Shown piece by piece: positions 26,460 through 37,160 of a stretch of 64,000 nt of DNA; the first letter of the stretch is position 1; every line of letters begins with the position of its first letter. Where the stretch lies: NCBI GenBank assembly GCA_021785175.1, contig JAJYGH010000065.1:1-64000 (forward strand), in the 5' to 3' direction. The notes beneath the pieces are model-generated. The model searched no databases. It was not told where the DNA came from and saw only the letters and a list, made by a program, of their open reading frames with translations. Source of the stretch: Chloroflexota bacterium (lineage in GTDB: Bacteria > Chloroflexota > Limnocylindria > Limnocylindrales > CSP1-4). Position numbers and translations under genes: made by a program.

Positions 26460-27339
26460 TCCGCTCGACCAGCGCCGCACGGACCTGCGCGAATCGCTCC
26501 CGAAGCTGGCGCTCCGGATCACCGGCTGCGCGAGCGGTCCCGGCCGCCACCGGCGGAATGGACGCCACCTGCTCGCGCCAGGACGCCAGCGTCGCGGCGA
26601 ACCGGTCGAGCCAGGCGAGGATCTCGTCGCGGTTCAGCGCGATCATCCCGACACCGAGGTCCGGGTCCCCCCGCGCGACGCGCGTCGTGTCGCGCCAGCC
26701 GCCCGCCGCGAGCCGCGCCGCCTCGGGCCAGCTGTCCGCCGTCGTCACCGCCTCGGCCAGCGCGGCAGCGACCACGAGCGGCAGGTGGCTGGTCGCGGCG
26801 ACCAGCCGGTCGTGCTCCCAGGGCTCGAGCGCGATGGCCCGAGCCCCGCACGCCGCGACGAGCGCATGGGCCCGCTCGAGGTCGTCGGGCCCGGCGGACG
26901 GCGAGGGCAGCACGATCCATGGACGGCCCGCGAAGAGATCGGCCCGGGCGGCCGCGTATCCGCTCGCCTCGACGCCGGCCATGGGGTGGCCCCCGACATG
27001 CCGGAGCCCGGGCACCTCGGCCGCCGCGCGAGCCATCACGCCCTGGGCTGACGTGACGTCGAAGAGCGTCGCGCCCGAGGAGGCGATGGCCGGCCCGAGC
27101 GCGCGGACGAGCTCGACGTTGGCGAGCGGCGTCGCGGCGAGGAGGACGAGTTCGGCGCCCGAGACGGCATCCTCCGCCGACGGCGCCACGGCGTCGACGA
27201 CACCGTCGGCAAGGCCCTCCTGTGGCCCTTCCTGCGAGCGGCTCCATGTCGTGACGTGCCAGCGCCCTGCGTCGCGTGCCGCGAGCGCACGAGCGACGGA
27301 CCCACCGATGAGCCCGAACCCGATGATCGAGAGCCTCAT
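26452..27339 (-). CDS. tyrA: Prephenate dehydrogenase
   Basis: Oxidative decarboxylation of prephenate (or arogenate) towards tyrosine, NAD(P)-dependent. The 295 residues begin with the Rossmann motif IIGFGLIGGSVARAL. The block VGGHPMAGVEASGYAAA, with its catalytic-region histidine, lies near 125, and SHLPLVVAAALAEAV follows in the helical dimerisation domain. There is no ACT or chorismate-mutase extension. The ATG at 27339 lies 7 nt after TACACT with no Shine-Dalgarno. Substrate preference for prephenate versus arogenate cannot be told. Confidence 0.9.
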   Translation of the reverse strand: MRLSIIGFGLIGGSVARALAARDAGRWHVTTWSRSQEGPQEGLADGVVDAVAPSAEDAVSGAELVLLAATPLANVELVRALGPAIASSGATLFDVTSAQGVMARAAAEVPGLRHVGGHPMAGVEASGYAAARADLFAGRPWIVLPSPSAGPDDLERAHALVAACGARAIALEPWEHDRLVAATSHLPLVVAAALAEAVTTADSWPEAARLAAGGWRDTTRVARGDPDLGVGMIALNRDEILAWLDRFAATLASWREQVASIPPVAAGTARAAGDPERQLRERFAQVRAALVERNG

Positions 27340-27346
27340 GGCCACG

Positions 27347-27352
27347 AGTGTA
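27347..27352 (-). promoter_or_regulatory. -10-like hexamer before tyrA
   Basis: Minus-strand TACACT, identical to the topA hexamer, 7 nt before the tyrA ATG. Confidence 0.4.
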
Positions 27353-27497
27353 CGGGCGCGGCGATCGTCTCCGAGGCCCCGGCCGGACGTCCAGGCGCGG
27401 CTGGTGGCCGGTCCCTGTCGACGCCGGCGGCATGCCGGACCGGGCCTCGCCATGCAGGGGCCGGAACGCGATCGGGTGATATCCTCCGGCCTCAACG

Positions 27498-27502
27498 GGA
27501 GG
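27498..27502 (+). promoter_or_regulatory. Shine-Dalgarno deciding a TTG start
   Basis: GGAGG with 7 nt to the TTG codon at 27510. It fixes this non-ATG start for the response regulator. Confidence 0.7.
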
Positions 27503-27509
27503 AAGCGTC

Positions 27510-28199
27510 TTGCCGGTTCCGCAGCACACGCCGATCCGGGTCCTGCTCGTCGACGACCACCAGCTGCTCACGGACGCCCTGTCGCGCGTCCTCGAGCGGG
27601 AGCCGGACATCCAGGTCGTCGGCGTCGCCCCGACCGTCGGCGACGTCAGAGAGGCGCCCCGGACGGGCGTCGACGTCGTTCTCATGGACTACCGGCTGCC
27701 CGACGGCACCGGCTCCGAGGCGACGCGCATCGTGAAGGCGCGATGGCCGAGCGCCAAGGTGGTCATGCTCACGGCAATCGCCGACGACGAGACCGTGCTC
27801 GAGTCGATCCAGGCCGGCGCCGACGGGTACCTGACCAAGGATCGGGCGGTCGCCGAGGTCGTGCAGGCTGTGCGCTCGGCACACGCCGGCGACATCCTGC
27901 TGCCCCGATCCGTCATCGTCGACATCGCGCGGCGCGTCGTGGCGGCGCGGGACCGCCAGCAGGACCGCGTCCTCGTCGAGCCGCTCACACCCCGCGAACT
28001 CGAGGTCCTCCGGGCGCTCACCGAGGGCCTCGCCTCTCCCGAGATCTGCGAGCGGCTCGGCATCACGCCGAACACGCTCCGCACGCACGTGCAGAACATC
28101 ATGGGCAAGCTGCACGTCCACTCGAAGCTCGAGGCGGTCGCGTTCGCGCTGCGGCACCGGCTCGTCGAGCCGCCGCGGCCCGAGGGTTCGCTCTTCTAG
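27510..28199 (+). CDS. NarL/LuxR-type response regulator
   Basis: A 229-residue regulator. The receiver has VLLVDDHQ, phosphoacceptor VVLMDYRLPDGTG near residue 60 and Lys in GYLTKD. The C-terminal LuxR helix-turn-helix contains LTPRELEVLRALTEGL and ICERLGITPNTLRTHVQNIM. The first codon is TTG at 27510. It is supported by GGAGG 7 nt upstream and by the lack of any later ATG before the receiver core. It is a lone plus-strand gene and no histidine kinase is adjacent, so its partner is encoded elsewhere. Confidence 0.92.
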   Translation: MPVPQHTPIRVLLVDDHQLLTDALSRVLEREPDIQVVGVAPTVGDVREAPRTGVDVVLMDYRLPDGTGSEATRIVKARWPSAKVVMLTAIADDETVLESIQAGADGYLTKDRAVAEVVQAVRSAHAGDILLPRSVIVDIARRVVAARDRQQDRVLVEPLTPRELEVLRALTEGLASPEICERLGITPNTLRTHVQNIMGKLHVHSKLEAVAFALRHRLVEPPRPEGSLF

Positions 28200-28226
28200 G
28201 GTCATCGCGCCGGCGCGGCGGGACCC

Positions 28227-28259
28227 GGATGCCCGGGGAACCCGCACACGCGGGCATCC
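28227..28259. terminator. Hairpin between convergent genes
   Basis: Perfect 9-bp stem GGATGCCCG/CGGGCATCC with a 15-nt loop, in the short gap between the response regulator and trpB2 stops. It has no T-run, so it may slow or end transcription from both sides only weakly. Confidence 0.4.
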
Positions 28260-28278
28260 CCGGGGCAGGCGGGAAGCG

Positions 28279-29637
28279 TCAGACGCTCGGAACGGCGCTC
28301 AGCGCCTCGCGGACGGCCTCGGCCGGGAACTCGTAGTCCTCGAGCTGCCCCGCGAGGTACCGCTCGTACGCGGACAGGTCGAAGTGGCCGTGGCCGGAGA
28401 GGCCGAACAGGATGACGCGCGGCGTCCCCTGCTCGCGTGCCTCGATCGCCTCGTCGATCGCGACGCGGATCGCATGCGCCGACTCGGGCGCCGGGGCGAT
28501 GCCCTCCGTGCGGGCGAACTGGACGCCGGCCTCGAAGGTCGGGCGCTGGTGGACCGCCTTCGCCTCGATGATCCCCCGCTCCCTCAGCAGGCTCACCAGC
28601 GGCGACATGCCGTGATAACGGAGCCCGCCGGCGTGAATCGGCTCCGGGATGAAGTCGTGGCCGAGCGTGTACATCTTGACCATCGGCGTCAGCTTCGCCG
28701 TGTCGCCGAAGTCGTACTCGTAGACGCCGCGCGTCAGCGTCGGCGCGGCCTCCGGCTCGACCGCGACCACGCGGTACTTCGCCTCGCCGCGCAGCATCTG
28801 CCCGACGAACGGGAACGCGAGCCCGCCGAAGTTCGAGCCACCGCCTGCGCAGGCGATGATGACGTCCGGCGCCTCGCCCGCCATCTCCATCTGCTCGATG
28901 GCCTCGATCCCGATGACGGTCTGGTGCAGCAGCACGTGGTTGAGCACCGACCCGAGCGAATAGCGCGTGTCGTCCCGTCCCGCTGCGTCCTCGACGGCCT
29001 CGCTGATCGCGATCCCGAGCGACCCCGGGCTGTGTGGGTGCTCCTCCAGGACCCGGCGGCCATACGTCGTCGTGGGACTCGGGCTCGCCACGACCTCGGC
29101 GCCGTACAGCTCCATGAGGTTCCGGCGGTACGGCTTCTGGTCGTAGCTCGCCCGCACCATGTAGACCTTGACCTCGAGCCCGAACAGGGCGCCGGCGAAC
29201 GCCAGTGCGCTCCCCCACTGACCCGCTCCCGTCTCGGTCGCGAGGCGGCGCACGCCCTCCTGTCGGTTGTAGAACGCCTGCGCGATCGCGGTGTTCGGCT
29301 TGTGGCTGCCGGCCGGGCTCGTGCCCTCGTACTTGTAGTAGATGTGCGCCGGGGTATCGAGCGCGCGCTCGAGCCGGTGCGCCCGGAAGAGCGGGGCCGG
29401 CCGGTAGAGGCGGTAGGCGTCGCGGACCGGCGTGGGGATCTCGATCTCCGGTTCGGTGCTCACCTCCTGCCCGATGATCGCCATCGGGAAGAGTGGGGCG
29501 AGGTCGGCGGGGCCGATCGGCTGCCCGGTCCCGGGGTGGAGGACGGGCGCGGGCGGCTCGGGCAGGTCGGCGACGATGTTGTACCAGGCCTTCGGGATCC
29601 GGCTCTCGTCGAGCAGGAACTTCGTCTGCTGGCTCAT
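28279..29637 (-). CDS. trpB: Tryptophan synthase beta, TrpB2 type
   Basis: PLP enzyme joining indole and serine. The 452 residues fit the longer TrpB2 class. The PLP lysine is K113 in [14 protein letters not shown]. The glycine-rich phosphate loop is [14 protein letters not shown], and [12 protein letters not shown] lies near the C-terminus. The ATG at 29637 has GGAGG 8 nt upstream. A T-box leader with a UGG specifier precedes the gene, which independently ties it to tryptophan. No trpA is adjacent, fitting TrpB2 enzymes that act alone on free indole or have another partner. Confidence 0.93.
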   Translation of the reverse strand: MSQQTKFLLDESRIPKAWYNIVADLPEPPAPVLHPGTGQPIGPADLAPLFPMAIIGQEVSTEPEIEIPTPVRDAYRLYRPAPLFRAHRLERALDTPAHIYYKYEGTSPAGSHKPNTAIAQAFYNRQEGVRRLATETGAGQWGSALAFAGALFGLEVKVYMVRASYDQKPYRRNLMELYGAEVVASPSPTTTYGRRVLEEHPHSPGSLGIAISEAVEDAAGRDDTRYSLGSVLNHVLLHQTVIGIEAIEQMEMAGEAPDVIIACAGGGSNFGGLAFPFVGQMLRGEAKYRVVAVEPEAAPTLTRGVYEYDFGDTAKLTPMVKMYTLGHDFIPEPIHAGGLRYHGMSPLVSLLRERGIIEAKAVHQRPTFEAGVQFARTEGIAPAPESAHAIRVAIDEAIEAREQGTPRVILFGLSGHGHFDLSAYERYLAGQLEDYEFPAEAVREALSAVPSV

Positions 29638-29683
29638 GACGGTGCGCACCTCCGCTGGTGTCCCGGCCAAAGGCCCGGACGTG

Positions 29684-29716
29684 AAAACAGCCCCGTCCCG
29701 CGAGGGACGAGGCTGT
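29684..29716 (-). terminator. T-box intrinsic terminator
   Basis: Minus-strand hairpin pairing ACAGCCTCGTCCC with GGGACGGGGCTGT around a CGC-type loop, followed by TTTT. It is the off-state structure of the T-box. The competing antiterminator uses the GGTGGCACC region just upstream. Confidence 0.85.
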
Positions 29717-29969
29717 GACCTCGTGGTGCCACCCTACGTTCCGGCCGCGTCGCGGCCGCTCATTCCGCGGTCCGGGTCATCACCTGACGCCGTACCTGGC
29801 CCTGCGCTAACGGTGGGCCTCCGGCCCCGACTACTGCGCGTCCCCTCGGCCGCGGTTCGCGGGGGCGTCTCGCGGGTCCATTCCCCGTCCCGCCGGCGGC
29901 GCCGGCTTCCACCATCCCGGCTCGCTGTGGCCCGCGGTTGACGGGTACTCGTCCCGGTCAACGACTGTC
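29684..29969 (-). promoter_or_regulatory. Tryptophan T-box riboswitch
   Basis: On the minus strand the leader shows the Stem I element GACGAGTA and a specifier loop GGAATGGACC with the codon TGG at 29880-29878. The T-box core AGGGTGGCACCACG lies at 29735-29722, and a terminator hairpin ends in TTTT. Uncharged tRNA-Trp should pair with TGG and with the T-box bulge to favour the antiterminator, so trpB2 is made when tryptophan is scarce. It is transcribed from a TAGATT -10 just upstream. Confidence 0.93.
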
Positions 29970-29974
29970 GGGCG

Positions 29975-29980
29975 AATCTA
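29975..29980 (-). promoter_or_regulatory. -10 element of the trpB2 leader
   Basis: Minus-strand TAGATT. A start about 7 nt downstream coincides with the first bases of T-box Stem I. Confidence 0.45.
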
Positions 29981-30108
29981 CCCGCCCCGGCCGGACGCCG
30001 CAAGCGGCGAGCGCCGGCGACGCGCCGTGCGGGTCCATCCGCGCCCATCCGCGCCCATCCGCGGCCTCATCGAGAGCCGAGCGTCGTTCCCGGCCAGCGC
30101 GCGGAGGG

Positions 30109-30828
30109 CTATCCCACCGGCTCCCCGAGCCGTGCCTCGAGCAGCGGCGTGTGCTGCGCGCCCGTCCTTCCGAGGACGCTCCGGTAGAGCACCAGCCGGT
30201 CCACCGTCCAGGCGAACGGGTCACCGCCCACCAGGCGAACTGGCGGAGCCGGCGGTCCGCTGCCGAGGCCTGCCGATGCCGGTCTCGGACGTCCGGTTCG
30301 CGCCTCGCGCATCGCCTCGTCCAGCGCGCCGACCAGCGCCACCGGCGCCTCGCGCGCGATCGTCAGGTGCGCGCGGAACGGCTCACGCGAGACCTCGTCG
30401 GGCGCCGTGGCGGCCGCGAGCGCCCGGGCGAGCGCGGCCACGCCCTCGGCCCCCGAGTCGAGGCCGATCCACGCCACGCGCCCGGACCGTCGTTCGAACG
30501 CTCCGGCGTGCCCGAGCGCGGCCGCGAACGGTCGGGCTGTCCGCGCCGCCGACCGCACCGCCTCCTCGATCAGCGGGATCTCCGGTACCGGCGTGTCGCC
30601 CAGGAACCGCAGCGTCAGGTGCCACGTCTCGGGCCCCAGCCATCGCCCGCCGCGCACCTCGTCGCGCACCCGCCCCAGCGCGTCTTCGAGCGCCGACCGC
30701 ACGTCCTGCGGCAACGGCACCGCGACGAACAGCCGCCACGCCCCGGAAGTGCCCGGCTCGCGCCCCGGCCGGTTGTCGCGTCCCTCAGCCGCGGTGGCGC
30801 TCACCTCGTCGCGCTCACGCCGCCGCAC
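30109..30828 (-). CDS. thpR: RNA 2',3'-cyclic phosphodiesterase ThpR
   Basis: 2H-phosphoesterase (LigT family) opening 2',3'-cyclic phosphates on RNA. The two HxTx motifs are HLTLRFLG near residue 70 and HLTIARE near 152. The 239 residues include a charged N-terminal extension. The GTG at 30828 directly abuts the HAD-gene stop, and a second GTG 24 nt later is an alternative start. It is the last gene of the ppa-HAD-thpR run. Older annotation as 2'-5' RNA ligase describes the same family. Confidence 0.88.
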   Translation of the reverse strand: MRRRERDEVSATAAEGRDNRPGREPGTSGAWRLFVAVPLPQDVRSALEDALGRVRDEVRGGRWLGPETWHLTLRFLGDTPVPEIPLIEEAVRSAARTARPFAAALGHAGAFERRSGRVAWIGLDSGAEGVAALARALAAATAPDEVSREPFRAHLTIAREAPVALVGALDEAMREARTGRPRPASAGLGSGPPAPPVRLVGGDPFAWTVDRLVLYRSVLGRTGAQHTPLLEARLGEPVG

Positions 30829-31644
30829 TCACGTCGCGCCACCGCGCGGCACCCACGCCGCCCGCGACGGCGTGCCGGCCTGGTCCGGATCGATGCCGAG
30901 CCAGCGCACCAGGGCGAGGAGGTCGGGCACGACGGGCACCTCGGGTCGCCCGGGGATCCCGTCGGGGAAATGCCGGCCCCTGTCGAGCAGGATGGTCCGC
31001 ATCCCGACCTGCCCAGCCCCCGCCACGTCCGCCTCCAGGTTGTCGCCGACATGCATTGCGCGCTCGGGCGCGATTCCGGTGAGATCGAGCGCGTGCTGGA
31101 AGATCTCGCGCTGTGGCTTCACGTACCCCACGCGCGCCGACGCGACGACAGCCTCGAAGTGGTGCCCGATCTCGAGGTCGTGCAGCAGCTCGGGCAGCGC
31201 CCAGACCCAGTTGCTGATCACCGCGCGCCGGATGCCCGCGGCGGCGATTGCCTCGAGCGCCGGCTGCACGTCGGGGAAGACATGCCACGCCGCGCGCTGC
31301 TCGAAGAACCGGCCCAGGTGCCGGTAGAACTCGTCGGGCAGATCCTCGTACCCGAGCAGGGCCATGGCGCGCACGTCGAACTGCTTGATGCGCCGGAACG
31401 ACCCCTCCGGCGACGCCTCGAACGGCCCCGGGGAATCCCACAGGCCCTCGCGCAGCGCCCGGGCGAACGCGACGGCCAGCGCGTCGGGATCGATCTCGAG
31501 GCCCCATGACGTGGCAGCCGCAAGGTACGCGCCGGGCCACGACGGGTCGACGCGGATGAGGGTGTCGCCGATGTCGAAGAAGATGAGCTCCGGCCGACCA
31601 TCGAGCGCGGCGTCACGGCCGGCTGCCTGCCGGGCTTCCGTCAT
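30829..31644 (-). CDS. HAD-family hydrolase
   Basis: A 271-residue haloacid-dehalogenase-like phosphatase. Motif I is FFDIGDTLIRVD near residue 22, with Ile between the two catalytic aspartates. Motif II is AVISNWVWALPE, motif III Lys is YVKPQREIF, and motif IV is HVGDNLEADVAGA. An N-terminal helical cap lies between motifs I and II. The substrate is unknown; small phosphate esters are typical. The ATG at 31644 overlaps the ppa stop as ATGA, so expression is coupled to pyrophosphatase. Confidence 0.88.
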   Translation of the reverse strand: MTEARQAAGRDAALDGRPELIFFDIGDTLIRVDPSWPGAYLAAATSWGLEIDPDALAVAFARALREGLWDSPGPFEASPEGSFRRIKQFDVRAMALLGYEDLPDEFYRHLGRFFEQRAAWHVFPDVQPALEAIAAAGIRRAVISNWVWALPELLHDLEIGHHFEAVVASARVGYVKPQREIFQHALDLTGIAPERAMHVGDNLEADVAGAGQVGMRTILLDRGRHFPDGIPGRPEVPVVPDLLALVRWLGIDPDQAGTPSRAAWVPRGGAT

Positions 31645-32195
31645 GCCCGCGAAACGGGCTCGTGCGCCCCCGTTCCGCCACCGGCCGCCGCCTGCTCGCG
31701 CTCCCAGCGCGCCTTGTCCGCGCGCAGCATCTCGAACGCGGTCGCGCGGTCGCGCCAGCCCAGCACCTCGACGGCCTTGTTCTCGAGCAGCTTGTACGTC
31801 TCGAAGAAGTGCTCGATCTCGACGAGGCGGTGCGGCGACACGTCGTCGAGCGACTCGATGTGCGCGTACAGCGGATCCGCGAGTGCGACGCTCAGCACCT
31901 TGAAGTCGTCGCCGTTCTCATCCCGCATGGACAGCCCGCCGACGGGGCGCACCACGATCCGGCACCCCGTGAACGTGGGCTCCTCGATCAGCACCATGAC
32001 GTCGGTGTGATCGCCGTCGTCCGCGCGCGTGCCCTCGATGAAGCCGTAGTCGAAGTTGTAGTAGACGGCGGAGCTCAGCACCCGGTCGAGGCGGAAGAGG
32101 TGCCTCGCTTCGTCGTACTCGTACTTGTTCCGGTTCCCCGAGGGGATCTCGATGACGGCCTCGACGATCTCGGGAAACCGCAGTCTCGTGGCCAT
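31641..32195 (-). CDS. ppa: Inorganic pyrophosphatase, family I
   Basis: Hydrolyses pyrophosphate and drives biosynthetic reactions. The 184 residues contain the family's metal-binding blocks IPSGNRNKYEYDEA, YYNFDYGFIEGTRADDGDHTD split near residue 48, and RPVGGLSMRDENGDDFK. The C-terminal HFFETYKLLE helix is also typical. The ATG at 32195 starts 4 nt after the stop of the DnaB-like ATPase gene. A longer frame upstream lies antisense-like inside that gene and is not used. Confidence 0.95.
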   Translation of the reverse strand: MATRLRFPEIVEAVIEIPSGNRNKYEYDEARHLFRLDRVLSSAVYYNFDYGFIEGTRADDGDHTDVMVLIEEPTFTGCRIVVRPVGGLSMRDENGDDFKVLSVALADPLYAHIESLDDVSPHRLVEIEHFFETYKLLENKAVEVLGWRDRATAFEMLRADKARWEREQAAAGGGTGAHEPVSRA

Positions 32196-32199
32196 GCCG

Positions 32200-33378
32200 T
32201 CAGTCGTTGTAGAGCCGCTCTTCGATGAGCTTCTCCTGCACCGTGCGCCCATCCGGGTCGAAGCAGGAGTATTCGAAGTGCTTCTCGTACTCGAGGTCCA
32301 CGTTGTCCTTTCCGCCGCGATTCTTCTCGACGCTCACGATGACCCAGTCACGGAAGCGCTGCGCCTGATACGGGTTGAACTCGATGTTGACCTTGGCCAC
32401 GATGTGGTACTTCTCGTTGAGGATCAGGATGATGTCGGCCTCATAGTTGATCGCCGACGAGCCGCGCAGGTGATGGTTGCGCAGGCGGGACGCCTTGAGG
32501 CCCTCCTTGTCCGCAGCAACGATCGCGACGAGCGGCACTCCCTCCGAGAGCGCCACGTCCTTCAGGCCGTTGACGACGTACGTGACCTTCTCCGTCTCGT
32601 TCGGCGGCTCCGGGATGACGGGCACCTTCTGCAGGTAGTCGACGAACACGACGAGCTGGCGGTCGCCGGACAATTCGCGGTGCTGCTCGACGAGCAGCCG
32701 CAGGTTCTCGACGGTGGATCCGGTCTGCGATCCCTTGAGCAGGAACAGCGACTCGCCGTACCGGCCGATGCGCTCGAGTGCCGGCCGCAGGCGCGGGTTC
32801 GAGGCGAGCTGGTGCCCCGCCTCGCCCTCGACCATCCAGCTGCCGAGGATCTCGCGCCGCACGTCCTGAATCTTGATCCCACCCGTGGTCTGGGGCAGGT
32901 GCACGAGCACCGACTCGAGCGCGATGAGCCGGTTGAGCAGGTACTCCTCGTCGTGCTCGAAACAGACGTACAGGACGTTGGCCAGGCCGCCCGACGCGAT
33001 GTTGCGCGCCATCTGGAGCGCCATCGTCGTCTTGCCGGTCCCCTGCGCGCCGCCGAGCAGAACCATCTCGCCGGGCCGGAGGCCCCCGCCGACCGTCTTG
33101 TCCAGCGGCGTGAAACCGAGCGGGACGGGCTGGTACCGGGAGACGTCGCCGGTCGAGACGCGCTCGTTGAGATTGACGAGGATGTCGAGCGCGGACTGGG
33201 GTCGCATCGACCCGCCGGCCGCATCGACCCGCCACGGCTCCGCGACGGGCTCGGTCGACACGGGATCATGCGGGTACGAGCCCGGCGTCTCGAATGGATC
33301 GGCCACCCCGTACGTGTCGAGGTCTCCGAGCGGCTCGGGCGCGCCGGGCGCGCCCGTCGGCTGTGCAGTCGTCTCCAC
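32200..33378 (-). CDS. Stand-alone DnaB-like RecA-fold ATPase
   Basis: A 392-residue protein consisting of a disordered N-terminus of about 60 residues and a single RecA-like domain of DnaB helicase C-terminal type. Walker A is GGAQGTGKTTMAL near 108, Walker B is VVFVDYLQKV near 240, and the arginine-bearing loop is LRGSSAINYEADIILIL near 315. The N-terminal helicase collar domain of DnaB is absent, so it is unlikely to be the replicative helicase. The GTG at 33378 has GGAGG about 10 nt upstream and TATGAT further up. It precedes ppa by 4 nt. Its role is unknown. Confidence 0.8.
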   Translation of the reverse strand: METTAQPTGAPGAPEPLGDLDTYGVADPFETPGSYPHDPVSTEPVAEPWRVDAAGGSMRPQSALDILVNLNERVSTGDVSRYQPVPLGFTPLDKTVGGGLRPGEMVLLGGAQGTGKTTMALQMARNIASGGLANVLYVCFEHDEEYLLNRLIALESVLVHLPQTTGGIKIQDVRREILGSWMVEGEAGHQLASNPRLRPALERIGRYGESLFLLKGSQTGSTVENLRLLVEQHRELSGDRQLVVFVDYLQKVPVIPEPPNETEKVTYVVNGLKDVALSEGVPLVAIVAADKEGLKASRLRNHHLRGSSAINYEADIILILNEKYHIVAKVNIEFNPYQAQRFRDWVIVSVEKNRGGKDNVDLEYEKHFEYSCFDPDGRTVQEKLIEERLYND

Positions 33379-33517
33379 CAGCGCGTCACCTCCGGGCGGA
33401 TCGTGGGGCCGATCATAGCATCTGGATTCGGCCCTCCCGCTGGTACGAATGCCTGCGCGGAGGGTACCGACCTGCCGCCCGATGTCCTCAGCGAGCGGGC
33501 GCCGCCGGCAAGGGACG

Positions 33518-34906
33518 CTACCGCAGGAGCGTTTCCGCGAGCGCCTCCCAGTAGCGCGTCATGGTCCGCGTGCCCAGCTCCAGGTTGTCCAGGCGCATCG
33601 ACTCGTTCGGCGCGTGCGCGTGGTCGTCGGGCGGCGTGAACCCGAGCAGCACGACCGGCAGCCCGAGGATCGACTCGAACGAGGCCGTGACGGGGACCGA
33701 GCCGCCCTCGCGGATGTACACCGGGTCGACGCCGAATACCTCGCGGATGCTCCGCGCGGCGGCCTTCGTGGCGGGGTGGTCGACCGGCGTCAGCGAGGGC
33801 GAACCTCCGTGGATGTACGTGACGTCGACGCGCACCCCCGCCGGGGCGAGCGCGAGGATGCGGTCGCGGACGAGCCCGAAGATCCGCTCCGGGTCCTGGT
33901 CGCGGACGAGCCGGCAGCTGATCTTGGCGTGCGCGTGGGCCGGGATGATCGTCTTCGCTCCCTCGCCCTGGAACCCGCCCCAGATCCCGTTCACCTCGAG
34001 CGTCGGGCGCCCCCCTCGTCGCTCGAGCGTCGTGTACCCGGCCTCGCCCCACAGCGTGTCGACCCCCAGCGACTCCCGGTACGCCCTCTCGTCGAACGGC
34101 AGCCGCGCGAACTCGGCCCGGTCGCGCTCCGACAGCGGCCGCACGTCGTCGTAGAACCCGGGCACGTCCACGCGGCCGTCCGCGTCGTGCAACCCGGCCA
34201 CGATCTCGCACAGCACCGTCGCCGGGTTCCGGACTGTTCCCCCGTATCCGCCCGAATGCAGGTCGATCGCCGGCCCGGACACGTCGACCTGTGCGTACAT
34301 GATCCCGCGCAGCCCGACGGTGATCGCCGGCACGTTGCCCTCGAAGAAGCCCGTGTCGCTCACGACCGCGAGGTCGGCGGCGAGACGCCTGCGGTTGTCC
34401 GCCAGCCAGCGGTCCAGGTGCTCCGAACCCGACTCCTCCTCGCCCTCGAAGACGAACTTCAGGTTGACCGGCAGCCGTCCGTCGTTCGCCAACCATGCCC
34501 GGGCCGCCTGCACCTGCGCGTGCACGTTCGACTTGTCGTCTGCGGCGCCGCGCGCGTACACACGCCCGTCCTCGACGCGCGGGTCGAAGGGGGCCTTCAC
34601 CCACAGGTCGAGCGGGTCGACGGGCTGCACGTCGTAGTGGCCGTACACCAGGATCGTCGGCGCATCGTGGGCGTGCAGCCAGTCGCCGTACACGACGGGG
34701 TTGCCCTCGGTCTCCGCGACCTCCACGTGCTCGAGCCCGGCCGCACGCATGCGGTCCGCCAGGAATTCCGCGGCCCGCCGGCACTCATCCGCGTGGGACG
34801 GGAGGGCCGAGATGCTCGGAATGCACAGGAACTCGAGGTAGTCGGCGAGGCGCTCCTCGCGCGTCTCGTCGAGCCACGCATCCAGGTCGGCCGCGTGTGG
34901 CGTCAT
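33518..34906 (-). CDS. M20-family metallodipeptidase
   Basis: A 462-residue cytosolic zinc peptidase. The ligand blocks are VYGHYDVQPVDPLDLW near 88, RGAADDKSN near 120, and FEGEEESGSEH with the catalytic Glu near 155. Then follow SDTGFF, IDLHSGGYGG and the late histidine HAHAPNE near 437. The dimerisation (lid) domain is residues about 200-370. The ATG at 34906 has GGAGG 6 nt upstream. It resembles carnosinase/CPG2-like dipeptidases; the substrate is not predictable. Confidence 0.92.
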   Translation of the reverse strand: MTPHAADLDAWLDETREERLADYLEFLCIPSISALPSHADECRRAAEFLADRMRAAGLEHVEVAETEGNPVVYGDWLHAHDAPTILVYGHYDVQPVDPLDLWVKAPFDPRVEDGRVYARGAADDKSNVHAQVQAARAWLANDGRLPVNLKFVFEGEEESGSEHLDRWLADNRRRLAADLAVVSDTGFFEGNVPAITVGLRGIMYAQVDVSGPAIDLHSGGYGGTVRNPATVLCEIVAGLHDADGRVDVPGFYDDVRPLSERDRAEFARLPFDERAYRESLGVDTLWGEAGYTTLERRGGRPTLEVNGIWGGFQGEGAKTIIPAHAHAKISCRLVRDQDPERIFGLVRDRILALAPAGVRVDVTYIHGGSPSLTPVDHPATKAAARSIREVFGVDPVYIREGGSVPVTASFESILGLPVVLLGFTPPDDHAHAPNESMRLDNLELGTRTMTRYWEALAETLLR

Positions 34907-34996
34907 CGTGTCCTCCGTACCATGAAGAAGACGGGCCCCCTGGCCCGCCTTCTCGAACTGCGCGGATCGTCGTGGCGTGGACGCCACGTGCGGTGC

Positions 34997-36967
<1,971 letters not shown>

Positions 36968-37026
36968 GAAAGGTGACCCTCCGGGTCGTACGGTGCGCAC
37001 CGCGGCATCCGCGGTGGCGTCCCGGG

Positions 37027-37032
37027 ATTATA
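37027..37032 (-). promoter_or_regulatory. Consensus -10 of ftsH
   Basis: Minus-strand TATAAT about 60 nt before the TTG start of ftsH. No TTGACA-like -35 is seen at the normal spacing. This leader carries a Shine-Dalgarno, unlike many first genes here. Confidence 0.5.
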
Positions 37033-37160
37033 GGCCGGTGCCCCGCGGGGCGACGATTACGCGGCTCGACCGGTTGGAGCATGCGCGTTGCAGGCTTCTC
37101 GCCGCGCAGGGGCGCGACCGTCGTCCGGTCGCCGCGACCCCGTGTCATGTCGTGCCGGGC

